Shown: positions 48,656-61,576, counted from the first letter of the stretch. The stretch: 64,000 bases of DNA from Xestospongia bergquistia (GCA_963965975.1 OZ014411.1:23233249-23297248), one strand, 5' to 3'. The notes: generated by a model not told the origin, from the letters alone. Made by a program: numbers and translations.

Positions 48656-50581
48656 TTATCGGTTTCTTTGGTGAATTAATGATATAGTTGTGCATGTGAT
48701 GCCCCAAGCAATTGCATAGGAAATACAAGCAATAATGTTAAGAAATAGTATTATATTATGATTTTTTTCCATGGAAATTTGGTCACCTTGTGCTTCTGCT
48801 TTCTGAATCTACATGTAAAGAATATTAAAAGTACAAACATCACAGTAAACAGCAAGATGATGTTTGTGATTTTTGCATAGCTATAAAGTTAACAAGAATA
48901 CAAGAATTATACTAATATTGCTGTTATGGCACATGGTTTGAGTCAAAAGTAATAATTGCAATAATGAGTGTGGCTTTCATTTGGTAACTCACTGTATACT
49001 TCATATTGTTACTAGAACTCACCTCAAAGCCTAGACTCTAAACATTTAACCACTCAATGCACAACCAATAGTGAGTCGTTCCTATTATTTATACATTATT
49101 ATTTATTCCCATTATTTTATTATTATTGTTACAATATTTAATTTTGACACAAACACCACACTATATACTGTTATCAGCAATACATGAATAAGGGCAGGAG
49201 TGTCTATAACTACTGTATTTTTAAGTCTGTTTGTCCATATGGAATAACAGTCTTAACATCTACTTGAAGCAGTTGAACATCCACATGTTTTGCAGTACCT
49301 CAAATCTGTGAAAGCTTTTTGATCTTGTGCCTATAAAGTGAACATTAACTTTAAAATAATGTATTTAAGAAAGTTGTCATTTTCTTCTTCGTTTCGTTGT
49401 TTGTAAACCATACTATATATACAATTTCTGCTTTAATTTGCCACTGCTACTCTTTATTTTTTATCACTTGAGATAATTAATTATAACAAAATTTGAAAAA
49501 TTAAGTCCACTCAGTGATTTCCATATATTATTGAAGACATGAAGTATATGTAGCTAAGTAGAAGGTTGACAATACTTCATGCAATCTTCTAGGGAAGATT
49601 GAAATAATTAAACAACTAAAGGTTTGTTAAAACTAATAAAAGATATAGTGCTGCTAAGATATAAACTCTATAGAAGTTATCTCTATTATAATATTATAGT
49701 GCATTCTAATCATTTTATTTGTTCCTATGCAATAGTTTCTTATAACAATAGAATAAACAATAAACCTAAACATTAGACCATACATGTACATACATCAGAA
49801 TAATCGTAGAACACCTTAGCACTCAAAGCATGCCTGCTATATATTAAAACAATAACACAAAATCTGTAGCTATGCAGATTATGGTCATTTATTTGGAAGA
49901 TATGTTACATGTATATACTATGTCTGTATATAAATGAGCATGATTACTTACATCGATAGCATAGAAAAAAGCAGATATAGTGCAAAACAAAACTTTGTTA
50001 TATTGTGGAACTATAATTATAATGAGAAGGCATTTATTTATTTGCAGTCAAGAGCTTATATAATAAAGACAAAAACAGTACTGAGAATTCCCACAGTTGT
50101 ACAACTATGTTTAGACCGTACTAAAAAAATACTCTGGTCATTTAAAACTTTATGTATCACTATTCAATATACTGAGCAATGATTTGCACACATGTAATAC
50201 TCAATATTTTGTAAACAGTATCTAACTTTTTACTTAATGACAGATTCAAAATTCATAACTATAATTTTCCTAAGAAACAAACTCTAGCATTACATTTGTG
50301 AAGATGACAGAGTGTAAATAATTATTGATGTTAGTTGCACAGCAAATCAAATCAGTTAAGGTTCACCTTGTGGTGGTGGATACTGAGCTCAAGGAAGAGA
50401 AGGATTGACCTATGAGACAATAATGTAATATAAAACAGATTGATAAAGACATCTGTAATATCTTACTGGTTTTGGTAGCTGAAGGAAGGGTTGATTGCAA
50501 CCTATAACAATAAAAGATGAACCAGACATATACAGATTTGTCCAGATAAAAGACTATAGCTAAAAAGAACTTACTATCCAT
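48656..50581 (-). CDS. Possible small proline-rich single-pass membrane protein (5 exons)
   Basis: A phase-consistent minus-strand model exists: 50575-50581, 50467-50501, 50367-50382, 49299-49330, 48656-48808. It totals 243 nt, or 80 residues. All introns follow GT-AG. The N-terminus reads MDSCNQPFLQLPKP then YPPPQG. The last exon holds a hydrophobic helix within NIILFLNIIACISYAIAWGI and ends HQRNR. The proline-rich start and single membrane segment faintly recall CD225/dispanin proteins, but the first hydrophobic segment of that family is not seen, and an exon may be missing in the 1-kb intron between 49331 and 50366. The small exons make a chance fit possible. Confidence 0.35.
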
Positions 50582-50830
50582 TACTTTGAAGTAAACTCTA
50601 CTACACAATAACAAGAGTACATAACAAAAAGATTCAACAAAGAAAGTAAGGGGCCGCTGTACAACTATCAGCCACATGCATAACACTACTTTGACATGTG
50701 CATATGACATGGCCTGGGATGCAATATTACCCTCTGAGTGGGAGGGTTGCAGGAAGCCATGCTCTGTTGTGTATATCTAATTTGCTTTAAAGAGTAGACG
50801 TAATATGGAACTGCCTACTATCATGTTGAC

Positions 50831-50881
50831 ACTATTATTGCATGCTCATATTGCCTTGCAATATGAGCATGCAATAATAGT
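50831..50881. repeat. Perfect 24-bp palindromic hairpin
   Basis: 50831-50854 (actattattgcatgctcata and four more bases) is exactly complementary to 50858-50881, with a 3-base loop CTT. Seen directly. It lies about 350 bp before the start of the tandem duplication. Confidence 0.95.
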
Positions 50882-51585
50882 ACGAGCTTAGAAGATTAGT
50901 TGTAAAACAATCAAGTCACATTTAAACCAAAAATATATATTTTCAAAAGAATAATATTTGGATCTTACACTAATTTTGATGCAGTTACATCAGTCAGCAA
51001 TCATAGGAGGAATTAGTCAAGAGAGCCATATACCCCTAGATAGTTATATGAGAAGAAATTACAATTAAATGACAGTGATTATCCAGGATAAGTAACAATA
51101 TTGTGATATGCTGATAGACTAGCTATACAAAATGTAGTCCGTTTATTTGGACTACCTACAAACCTGAACACTTTAAGTGATTCAGGACATCTTTGAAGAT
51201 TATAACTTCTATAAAGACAAATATGGACAGGGATACATGTGTGCTGCACTCCATAAATGCCGCCCATTAAAACAACAAATAACTAAGTTAAGTAGACAGT
51301 TTCACAAAAGGCTTTTTGCCCAATACAATTGAATAGAAAACATTTAGAATATATAATAATAGTATCAATGTATCAGGATTGTGGTTACTGTCCTTCATGA
51401 TCAGGTAATAGTAAGACAACATTACATTATAAACTGTTAAATATGTAGGCATGCATGTAAGAGAGAGCTCACACATACACACATGGATCCCATATTAGAA
51501 AACATATTTATTTTACAGTCCTCTGACAAATGAAAAAGCAGACAGACCAAAAGAAAAGGATGAATTATAATTCATCCCTTTCTTT

Positions 51586-51652
51586 AGTAAGTATTCATGC
51601 TCATATATGTTCATTTAATCAAATAAACATGAGCATGAATACTTACTACCAA
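51586..51652. repeat. Inverted repeat (agtaagtattcatgctcat arms)
   Basis: The left arm agtaagtattcatgctcat near 51586-51604 pairs with atgagcatgaatacttact near 51629-51648. The equivalent in unit 2 is at about 59564-59632, where the pairing extends further toward the loop. Confidence 0.8.
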
Positions 51653-52647
51653 CTATAGATCTAGAGCATAATTTGGAAGGAGCTATATACATTTTAATAG
51701 CAATTTTTAGTAACTGTTACTTACTTTTAGAGGTACAGTTTGCCTTACTATTATTGTATGTGTGTTCAGTCAATAGAAATGTATCAAATTTAAACTGTAG
51801 AAAGCCATAAGAAGTGATGTCCAACATTGGACATGTACCTGGCCACATGATATAATTTATTTATTATAAGTGAAAATGTCATTATTCTTCAAACTGCTAT
51901 AATAATTGCATACATGTAAAATTAAAAGGGACTCACAATGTTAATTGAACTTGTATAACTAATACATTATTCTTGCATCAATAACTATAAATTAATTCTA
52001 TGACACATACATAAATAATTTTTGTAAATGTGCTCATATATACCTAAATTTGAAACAACAGTCAAAAATTTTATGATATTTACTACTGCACATGCAGCCA
52101 TTAAAAATTGTGACATAAAATTTACATAAACATTAATGCATAGAAATGCAAGTGTTTGACATACAAATTAATCAAAGATCTAGACTTTATTGACTCTAAC
52201 AGCAGTTTTGTCAAGTATGCATATATTATAAGTATTGTTGATAAAATCATAAAGTTCATTTATATTTATAGTTATATTTTATGAAATTAGATGATAAATA
52301 TGCATGCATATGATTAATTTTATGATAAATAGATACATATGGACAATTAACAAGATAATGATGCATCTCATTAAGTCTTTTGTCACAAAGAAGTGAAAGT
52401 TACTCTTGCATGTAAATGTAATAAACAAAGTAAATAGTATTAGAATGTTTAACTGCATGATATTAATGATAAACAAACAAACAATGATCTTGTATAAAAT
52501 ATATCATTAAGAAAATTGATGTATTTAAGTAATTAACATAAGAAGTAAGCAATTTTTAAGATAAAATTAGTTGTCTTGAATAAATTATTTAAATATATTT
52601 AAGATTATATGTAAACAGTGAACATAAGTTAGTTATTATACACAATC

Positions 52648-52740
52648 ATCTGGCACGAAGCCAATTATTAGTGCGTCGTGTACTAGACTGATCCCCGCCC
52701 CTTAACCTCAACTATTAATTATATTGGCTTCCTGCCAGAT
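52648..52740. mobile_element. Small foldback MITE (about 93 bp)
   Basis: The outer arms atctggcacgaagccaatta and taattatattggcttcctgc (then cagat) are imperfect inverted copies. The middle is comparatively GC-rich (ccccgcccc). A second copy lies at 60627-60719 through the tandem duplication. Confidence 0.55.
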
Positions 52741-53616
52741 AAATAACACTTGTTATGTAATAGCAAGTGCTGTCTATATATCAGATAAGAACGTACCATG
52801 AAATATCTTGAAAAGAAAAATATATATTCTATTATTTGTTCTTCTGATATATTATAGTTATTTCAATGATACCAATATCAGCAAAGTTTATTAAGAAAAC
52901 GAAATTCAGCAAGAGGAAAGTTAATATAATCAAATCAGAAGACCATTATTACAAAGCAATAACTGAAGTCTATAAAGCTTTCTCATATCATTTATAAGTC
53001 ATTATACTCACAATATGCAATATATGCTCTGTAATTTCAACCAAAGCATAGTTACCATAGTTTTGTCAATATACATAATTATACTGTATAAACCAAATAG
53101 TCTAACTCATATGTATAAAGCTGCCAAAAGTAAATCTTTTGATGTAGAATAATAGAAGCCATGAACAAAAGATAGATATACCATACACTTAACGATCAAC
53201 AGAACTAATCAGTATACTGGTCAGTTCTATAGTTAGTTGAAATGTTTTCAACCATTTCTCTGAGTGTACTACGTACCAAGATTACTTTTTTGGCTGTATA
53301 CATATTGTAGTTTTAGCTCTGTGGCAACTTAACATTGGGCTTACATTGAATTGATAAACTGTGGTAACGAAGACCTCAATTGAAGTAGCACAATACTTCT
53401 GTAAGTGATAAGCTAGTAATAAAGACGAGAGGGGAAGGTAAGACATTAAATGTTTTGTAGATTTATTGATCTACAGCAGAAGGATCATAGTTCACATATG
53501 ATTAGTCATATTGAGAGTGAAACATATACTACTGGTTACCTGTATGCTATAAATATTATCTCTAAGAACAACAAAAATTAATTTTTCCGGAAGTCATGAA
53601 TTATTAACAACGAGGA

Positions 53617-53782
53617 GGGTCTTAATGAATAATATTATTTCAACTAATTTTATTAGCTATATAGCGTCGCCGTCAGAGCTACAGGCCAATCATGTTATGG
53701 TGTGTTTATATTTCAGTTTTCTATTTATATACCACTATCAAGTCTGTAAAAGGTGAATATCACTTGTTTATTTATGTACTAT
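53617..53782. repeat. Interspersed repeat, copy 2 of 3
   Basis: This matches 41024-41177 over most of its length, with a short insertion (attttattag) near its left end. It lies about 360 bp upstream of the signal-peptide exon of the first Ig/FN3 gene. Confidence 0.75.
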
Positions 53783-54053
53783 GTGACAAGGCCATAAACT
53801 GATAGACCTATATATATATATATATATATAATATATATATATATTATAAAGTTACTAGCGTTTTTGCTGGTGATCCTACCTGTCCTTACATTTACTGTCA
53901 TAGTTGTCATATTGGGTATAGATGAATAGCAAACTATGAAAACTGACAAAAATGTTCTCCCTTACAGATAGATGCTGTACACATGCAATGTTTACTTTAA
54001 GTAAATCTCACTATTCTATTCTCCATTCTATTGTATTGTAGAGTAATATAATG

Positions 54054-54100
<47 letters not shown>

Positions 54101-54145
54101 ACTTTATCAGATTCAAAAATCAACATCCTGTTATTATTAGGGGTG

Positions 54146-54720
54146 ATGCTTACTGTAACAATTATCAAAATTTCACTCTTAGCAGCTTTGACAAGAATAT
54201 TATATAATGGTATAAGTAGTGATGTGTAGTAATTGTTTGGTTAAAATGAGTTTATCACAGTATAGCCATCACAGATAAAAGGTAATATATGTACATTACT
54301 TTTGAATGAAACTTTTATTACACTGTAAATAATTTTCTTCTGTTTGGCAAACATTTCATTGTGGTGTTTCATAACCAGATCACTGTTTGTCTCTGTCTCT
54401 AGGTGATATTATAATTAAACAAGACCAGGCTAATGATCAAAATATAAAATGGGACATCGAGGGTTTAGCAACTTATGAATATGAAGGATCTTTCCCTCAA
54501 GTTTATTACTTTGATTGTACTTCCACTATTAATAATGGCCTTGGACTGAGTTGGTCTAAAATTGGAGGTTTAACTAAATCACAAAATTCCATCACTAATG
54601 GTATTAGACTACTATTTAGCAGTCCTACTCAAAATGATGCTGGTATTTATATCTGCTCTGATAGTGCTTCCTCAGACTCTGTTCAGCTCAATATCACAAC
54701 AGGTAAGATGATGATGATGT

Positions 54721-54762
<42 letters not shown>

Positions 54763-57700
54763 TAAAGATCACTAGATCACGTATTGATTATACTTTTAGC
54801 TAATCCAGCTGCACAAGCAAAAGTTAACTCAATAATGGCAGTAGTTGGTGAGTCTGTCACAATACAATTTTATGCTTCAGGCATACCAGCACCTCAAGCC
54901 AGTAATATTACTTGGCAACAAAATGGAGTTGAAATCATTAGCAGCAACTTTAATAACAACAAGAAACAATTAACAATACCATTAATTGCTTTGTCAGACA
55001 GTGGAATCTATAAGTTTAATATCACATATTTTGAATACAGTTTATCTCCAATGACAGCAGTGGCTCACACCACTCTCACTGTACTAGGATGTAAGTACAT
55101 CAACCTATGTAGTCTTAACTATTTAACAATATTTAATTATTATATTGATATTGTACATTATAATGTACTATTCAACTAGTACATGAATTATCAATCCCAT
55201 AGCACATTTACTACATCAGTAATATAATAGTATGATGTCTACATTTAAAAAATTTACTATGTACATTCAATATTCATGAATAACCTTATACTGTAAATTA
55301 ATTTGTAGTGTGAAAACTACAAAGACAGCCATAACTTAATATCTGTTATGAATATGATTAAACATAATCTTTTAATCATATTCATAACATAGATATACGA
55401 TTCTTAAGTTTCCAAATATAGTCACATGAGCTGTCTTTAATAGTTTGCAAATTATAAGAGTTGGTTAATTGATTTAACTAATATATAAGTTTGTTATGCA
55501 CTGTAAATATTGATTAGTTGATTTAACTAATTTACTATATAACTACATAAGCTGTAATACATTAGTAATATAAACAGTAAAATGCTCATCAAAATAAGTT
55601 TGCTACATGTAACTTATATAACAATGTATTGGTTAAATCAACCAGTCAAATTTTAGCAATGTATACAGGAAGATTTATATATATAGCAAACTATTTAATG
55701 CTATTGTATATTAATACTCTTTTCATCTTTGCATTATGAGTGTACCCTACTATTGTCTTTCCACTATATAGCTGCTCCAAATATTTCACGTATCACACCA
55801 CCAACATTAGACATACTTAATGGACAGAATATTAATTTATTAGTTATTTATGAGGGAGGTTACCCAGACCCTGATGTCACTTGGACTCGACAAATCAATG
55901 GAGTCATCATGGATGTTCTTAATGATACTAGAGCTAGTGTTTCAGGTCTACATGGACTTAATCTAACTCTAGTTAATACTACAATAGAAGATGGAGTGGT
56001 GTATATAGTAACTGTTACTAATGGTGCAGGCTCTGTACAACTACAGTTTAATGTGTCAATATTGGGTAAGTGAGTGAGCTGTTTATGGTAAAGAATTATT
56101 ACTACAATACATGCAAAAATAGCTTGTATTGTAATTATCAAATAGGTTTTCAATGAATTCATACATGCACGACATACCTGTGTGTTTAAATATTCTCTCT
56201 TTTTTATAAGTTGCTCCACTTATTTCAAGTATCACACCTACAACATTGGACATACTCGTTGGACAGAATATTAATTTATTGGTCATTTATGAAGGAGGTT
56301 ACCCAGAACCTAACGTGACATGGACTCGACAAAATAATGGAGTCATCATTGATGTTCTAAATGACACTAGAGCTAGTGTTTCAGGTCAACTTGGACTTAA
56401 TCTAACTCTGTTTAATGTGACAACAAAAGATGGAGTGGTATATGTATTAACTGTTACTAATTCAGTTGGTTCTATACAACTGCAGTTCAACGTATCAATA
56501 CTTGGTAATTAAATTTATTAAATTGCATAACAATATTATAAAAAATATTTTTTACAACACATGATATCAAATATTTGGTAATTATGTCACTTTATAATTT
56601 TTCATGTATGCAGGTCATCCTAATACATGTAGTATTTAGTTTTTAAATGTTCTTATTTCTTAGTTGCTCCAACTATTTTACGTATCACACCACCAATATT
56701 GGACGTACTTATTGGACAGAACATTACTTTATTGGTCATTTATGAAGGAGGTTACCCAGACCCTGATGTGACCTGGACTCGACAATTCAATGGAGTCCTC
56801 ACTGATATCCTAAATGATACTAGAGCTAGTGTTTCAGGTCTACATGGACTTAATCTAACTCTAGTTAATTCTACAATGGAAGATGGAGTGGTGTATATAC
56901 TAACTGTTAACAATAGTGTCAGCTCCATACAACTGCAATTCAATGTGTCAATATTGGGTAAGCGAGTATATTTATACATATTTATATATAAGGTCAATAT
57001 GACTACATAATAATTGGCATTTATTTATTTATATTGCTTACTTATACATATAGATCCTCCTGGTTCTCCACTCAATTTTACACTTTCAAAAATCAATTCG
57101 ACTGCTATTATGTTTAGTTGGATTCAACCTCTTGTAGGAGAAGACATCACTAACTACAATCTAAGTTGTTACGAAATGATTAATGAGATTTTCTATTTTG
57201 TGGACTCTTTTCTTGTTGTCAGTGCAAATAGATCAATTAATGTTGTGCTTAATAACTTCCGACCTGGTACACCTATTGATTGCAGTGTTAAGGTTATTAG
57301 CAATATAGAAGCTGGACAGTCAGCATTTGGAACTACAACTACATATGAGGAAGGTGCATAAAGTGCATAAACATGTAATTCTTTAACTATTAACTATAGC
57401 CCCTGGTGGCCCTCCAAGAAACTTTTCAATTCTCGCAGCATTTTCTCATAACATTACAGTACATTGGTTACCACCTCATCCATTTCTACAAAATGGCATT
57501 ATTATTAACTATACTCTGACATGTCATGAGATACAGACTGAAGTAACTCCTTCCTCTTTGCCAAGGGTCTATCCTCACCCTCCTCCAATTAATGTCACAG
57601 TGGAAGGTTTAACACCTTTTACAATGTATAACTGTACTGTAGTAGCTACTAACAATGCTGGTCAGAGTAAAGCTGCTAGTGATAATGCGATAACAATAGA

Positions 57701-58641
57701 CAGTAAGATTATAATTGTAATCTACACAGTTATATTTATCATTCCGTGATATATATTAATAGATCCAGGCCCCGTACAAGGGATTGAATACCATCCAATA
57801 TCTTCCTCTGTTCTAATTGTTAATTTTACTAGTCAAGCTCTCAGAGAAATGATTTTATCCTTTGAGGTATCTATTGAACTCTATGTTGGAGGAGAGAAAC
57901 GAATGAAAATTATTAATGGTAGTCAATTTGAAGTAAAGTTCACTAGACTGGGTATGCAGAAGTAGAGCTCCAATCTAATTAAGAAACCTATTATTCTTTT
58001 TCTATAGGGGCTATGATACCATATAATGTTACTGTTCTAGCAATTAATGCTGCTGGAAGAGGTAAGTCAACTACTAATGTGATTTTCACTGAAGAAGGAG
58101 GTATGTTATTAAGAATAAAAAAAATTATTAACATTCCATTTTGTGTTTAGTTCCTTCACCACCACGTAATATTTTAGCTACTCGACTAAATGGTACACAT
58201 ATGATGATCACATGGGATGCTATACCACTCAAAGAGTCTAATGGTTTCCTCACTAATTACAGTGTGACATATTGGTATAAAGAACAGCACCAAGCTCAAC
58301 CCATCATGTTATATGTACCTTCAAACCAGACAACAGTAATTATTGGAGGACTGGACTCAACATCTAAGTATATCATTACAGTTAGAGCTGCTACTTCAGC
58401 AGGACTTGGAGAAAGCAGTGTGAATTATACAGTGCTACAGTACACAAGTGATACAGAAAACAGAGAAGTTAAAACTACACCTCTAATAATTATAGTATCA
58501 TCACTATTTGGTTTATCTTTGCTGATAATTCTGATCCTGATTATAGCTCTCATATGTACATGTGCATATATAAAAAGTAAAAAAGTATGTATCTTCAAAC
58601 CAGACAACAGTAATTATTGGAGGACTGGACTCAACATCTAA
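54146..58641 (+). CDS. Ig/FN3 single-pass cell-surface receptor, gene 1
   Basis: There are eleven coding exons, with every junction in phase 1: 54146-54209, 54403-54702, 54800-55090, 55772-56065, 56211-56504, 56664-56957, 57054-57353, 57400-57702, 57763-57951, 58008-58100, 58151-58641. They total 2913 nt, or 970 residues. Exon 1 is a hydrophobic signal peptide (MLTVTIIKISLLAALTRIL). Five Ig-like exons follow. The first has the canonical pair (FDC and YIC) with a tryptophan between, while the next four lack these cysteines. FN3 domains follow in exons 7, 8, 9+10 and 11. Then comes a membrane segment (FGLSLLIILILIIALICTCA). A 274-bp duplication inside the last exon frameshifts the tail, which ends after about 22 residues. 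Adhesion or recognition at the cell surface is likely (inference). No kinase or phosphatase domain is present. Confidence 0.92.
54719..54762. repeat. (TG)n/(GA)n compound microsatellite in intron 2
   Basis: About 26 bases of TG followed by about 18 bases of GA directly after the second donor. The copy in gene 2 (62683-62714) has a different length. Confidence 0.9.
55345..55388. repeat. Intronic hairpin, 19-bp arms
   Basis: tgttatgaatatgattaaa pairs perfectly with tttaatcatattcataaca across a 7-base loop. It is conserved in the unit 2 copy near 63280-63323. Confidence 0.85.
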
Positions 58642-58868
58642 GTATATCATTACAGTTAGAGCTGCTACTTCAGCAGGACTTGGAGAAAGCAGTGTGAATT
58701 ATACAGTGCTACAGTACACAAGTGATGCAGAAAACAGAGAAGTTAAAACTACACCTCTAATAATTATAGTATCACCACTATTTGGTTTGATAATTCTGAT
58801 CCTGATTATAGCTCTCATATGTACATGTGCATGTATAAAAAACAAAGAAATGATTGAAAAGATAAAAT
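58321..58868 (+). repeat. 274-bp direct tandem duplication in the last coding exon
   Basis: 58321-58594 and 58595-58868 both begin tcaaaccagacaacagtaat. The unit covers the end of the last FN3 domain, the juxtamembrane stretch and the membrane helix. 274 is not a multiple of three, so the second copy is read out of frame from the first. The second copy carries a 9-base deletion in the membrane helix and several substitutions, so the event is not brand new. Confidence 0.93.
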
Positions 58869-58945
58869 TAAGTACCCTCAGACCTAATTCAAACACATTC
58901 ACATATGAAAATGAGACAAAAGAAATATCGTCGACGTCATTGTGA
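58595..58945 (+). pseudogene. Displaced original 3' end of the Ig/FN3 gene
   Basis: The second copy of the duplication, read in its own frame, encodes the end of FN3, a membrane helix (FGLIILILIIALICTCACIK) and a cytoplasmic tail of about 35 residues ending NETKEISSTSL before TGA at 58943-58945. It lacks an acceptor site of its own, so it can be translated only if an alternative splice or frameshift bridges from the first copy. The tail is polar and has no clear tyrosine-based signalling motif. Confidence 0.75.
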
Positions 58946-61576
58946 AATGTCAGTTATACCTAAATGATTGATACAGCTTATATATGTATACTAATATACT
59001 ATATGATATTTTTATTATTATGTTCAATTTTATATATAACTCTTGACTAGATTATGCATCTAAGTAAACTGAAATGAGATAGATGTCAAACCACATCTTT
59101 GAATGCTAAGCAAAAAATAAATAAATAATAGTATAGTTATAAAGTATAAAACCTATTGCTGTGTAGCAATAACCCTCAGTCACCATAGTTACAACCTACA
59201 TGACGACAGGGATACATGTGTGCTGCACTCCATAAATCCCGCCCATTAAAACAGCAAATAACTAAGTTAAGTAGACAGTTTCACAAAATGCTTTTTTTGC
59301 TCAATACAACTGAGTAGAAAACATTTAGAATATATTAGCAATAGTATCAGTGTATCAGGATTGTGGTTACTGTCCTTCATGATCAAGTATTAGTAAGACT
59401 ACATTACATTATAAACTGTTAAATATAGGCATGCATGTAAGAGAGAGCTCACACGTACTCACATGGATCCAATATTAGAAAACATATTTATTTTACAGTC
59501 CTCTGACAAATGAAAAAACAGACAGACCAAATGAAAAGGATGAATTATAATTCATCCCTTTCTTTAGTAAGTATTTATGCTCATACATGTTCATTTAATC
59601 AAAAAAACATGTATGAGCATGAATACTTACTACCAGCTATAGATCTAGAGCATAATTTGGAAGGAGCTATACACATTAATAGCAATTTTTAGTAACTGTT
59701 ACTTTTAGAGGTACAGTTTGCCTTACTATTATTGTATGTGTGTTCAGTCAATAGAAATGTATCAAATTTAAACTGTAGAAAGACATAAGAAGTGATGTCC
59801 AACATTGGACATGTACCTGGCCACATGATAAAATTTATTTATCATAAGTGAAAATGTCATTATTCTTCAAACTGCTATAATAATTGCATACATGTAAAAT
59901 TAAAAGAGAATCACAATGTTAATTGAACTTGTACAACTAATACATGCATCAATAACTATAAATTAATTCTATGACACATACATAAATAATTTTTGTAAAT
60001 GTGTTCATATATACCTAAATTTGAAACAACAGTCAAAAATTTTATGATATTTACTACTGCACATGCAGCCATTAAAAATTGTGACATAAAATTTACATAA
60101 ACATTAATGCATAGAAATGCAAGTGTTTGACATACAAATTAATCAAAGATCTAGACTTTATTGACTCTAACAGCAGTTTTGTCAAGTATGCATATATTAT
60201 AAGTATTGTTGATAAAATCATAAAGTTCATTTATATTTATAGTTATATTTTATGAAATTAGATGATAAATATGCATGCATATGATTAATTTTATGATAAA
60301 TAGATACATATGGACAATTAACAAGATAATGATGCATCTCATTAAGTCTTTTGTCACAAAGAAGTGAAAGTTACTCTTGCATGTAAATGTAATAAACAAA
60401 GTAAATAGTATTAGAATGTTTAACTGCATGATATTAATGATAAACAAACAAACAATGATCTTGTATAAAATATATCATTAAGAAAATTGATGTATTTAAG
60501 TAATTAACATAAGAAGTAAGCAATTTTTAAGATAAAATTAGTTGTCTTGAATAAATTATTTAAATATATTTAAGATTATATGTAAACAGTGAACATAAGT
60601 TAGTTATTATACACAATCATCTGGCACGAAGCCAATTATTAGTGCGTCGTGTACTAGACTGATCCCCGCCCCTTAACCTCAACTATTAATTATATTGGCT
60701 TCCTGCCAGACAAATAACACTTGTTATGTAATAGCAAGTGCTGTCTATATATCAGATAAGAACGTACCATGAAATATCTTGAAAAGAAAAATATATATTC
60801 TATTATTTGTTCTTCTGATATATTATAATTATTTCAATGATACCAATATCAGCAAAGTTTATTAAGAAAACGAAATTCAGCAAGAGGAAAGTTAATATAA
60901 TCAAATCAGAAGACCATTATTACAAAGCAATAACTGAAGTCTATAAAGCTTTCTCATATCATTTATAAGTCATTATACTCACAATATGCAGTATATGCTC
61001 TGTAATTTCAACCAAAGCATAGTTACCATAGTTTTGTCAATATACATAATTATACTGTATAAACCAAATAGTCTAACTCATATGTATAAAGCTGCCAAAA
61101 GTAAATCTTTTGATGTAGAATAATAGAAGCCATGAACAAAAGATGGATATACCATACACTTAATGGTCAACAGAACTAATCAGTATACTGGTCAGTTCTA
61201 GTTAGTTGAAATGTTTTCAACCATTTCTCTGAGTGTACTACGTACCAAGGTTACTTTTTGGCTGTATACATATTGTAGTTTTAGCTTTGTGGAAACTCAG
61301 CATTGGGCTTACATTGAATTGATAAACTGTGGTAACGAAGACCTCAATTGAAGTAGCACAATACTTCTGTAAGTGATAAGCCAGTAATAAAGACGAGAGG
61401 GGCAGGTAAGACATTAAATGTTTTGTAGATTTATTGATCTACAGCAGAAGGATCATAGTTCACATATGATTAGTCATATTGAGAGTGAAACATGTATTAC
61501 TGGTTATCTGTATGCTATAACTCTAAGAACAACAAAAATTAATTTTTCGGAAGTCATGAATTATTAACAACGAGGA

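Larger units (their letters stand above)
51226..54145. other. Upstream region of the first Ig/FN3 gene
   Basis: I see no gene in this 2.9 kb. It holds a hairpin near 51586-51652, a perfect 20-bp palindrome at about 51560-51579 (ggatgaattataattcatcc), a foldback at 52648-52740, the interspersed repeat at 53617-53782 and (TA)n tracts near 53812-53843 and 54060-54090. The same features recur in unit 2. Confidence 0.6.
51226..59204. repeat. Tandem segmental duplication, unit 1 (about 7979 bp)
   Basis: The unit starts at gacagggatacatgtgtgct. The same sequence at 59205 begins unit 2. Comparison of 51226-56065 with 59205-64000 shows near-identity throughout, in introns and intergenic DNA as well, with scattered substitutions, microsatellite length changes and small indels. 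The unit contains one complete Ig/FN3 receptor gene and its upstream DNA, so the event copied a whole gene head to tail. Confidence 0.93.

Noticed and set aside
52279..52476. 65-codon minus-strand frame, identical at 60250-60447
   Set aside because: Identity between the two sites follows from the recent tandem duplication and does not show coding constraint. The product is hydrophobic and AT-driven with no domain.
55860..56219. Minus-strand frame of 119 codons across an Ig exon
   Set aside because: Antisense of a clearly spliced Ig exon, repeated with the exon array.
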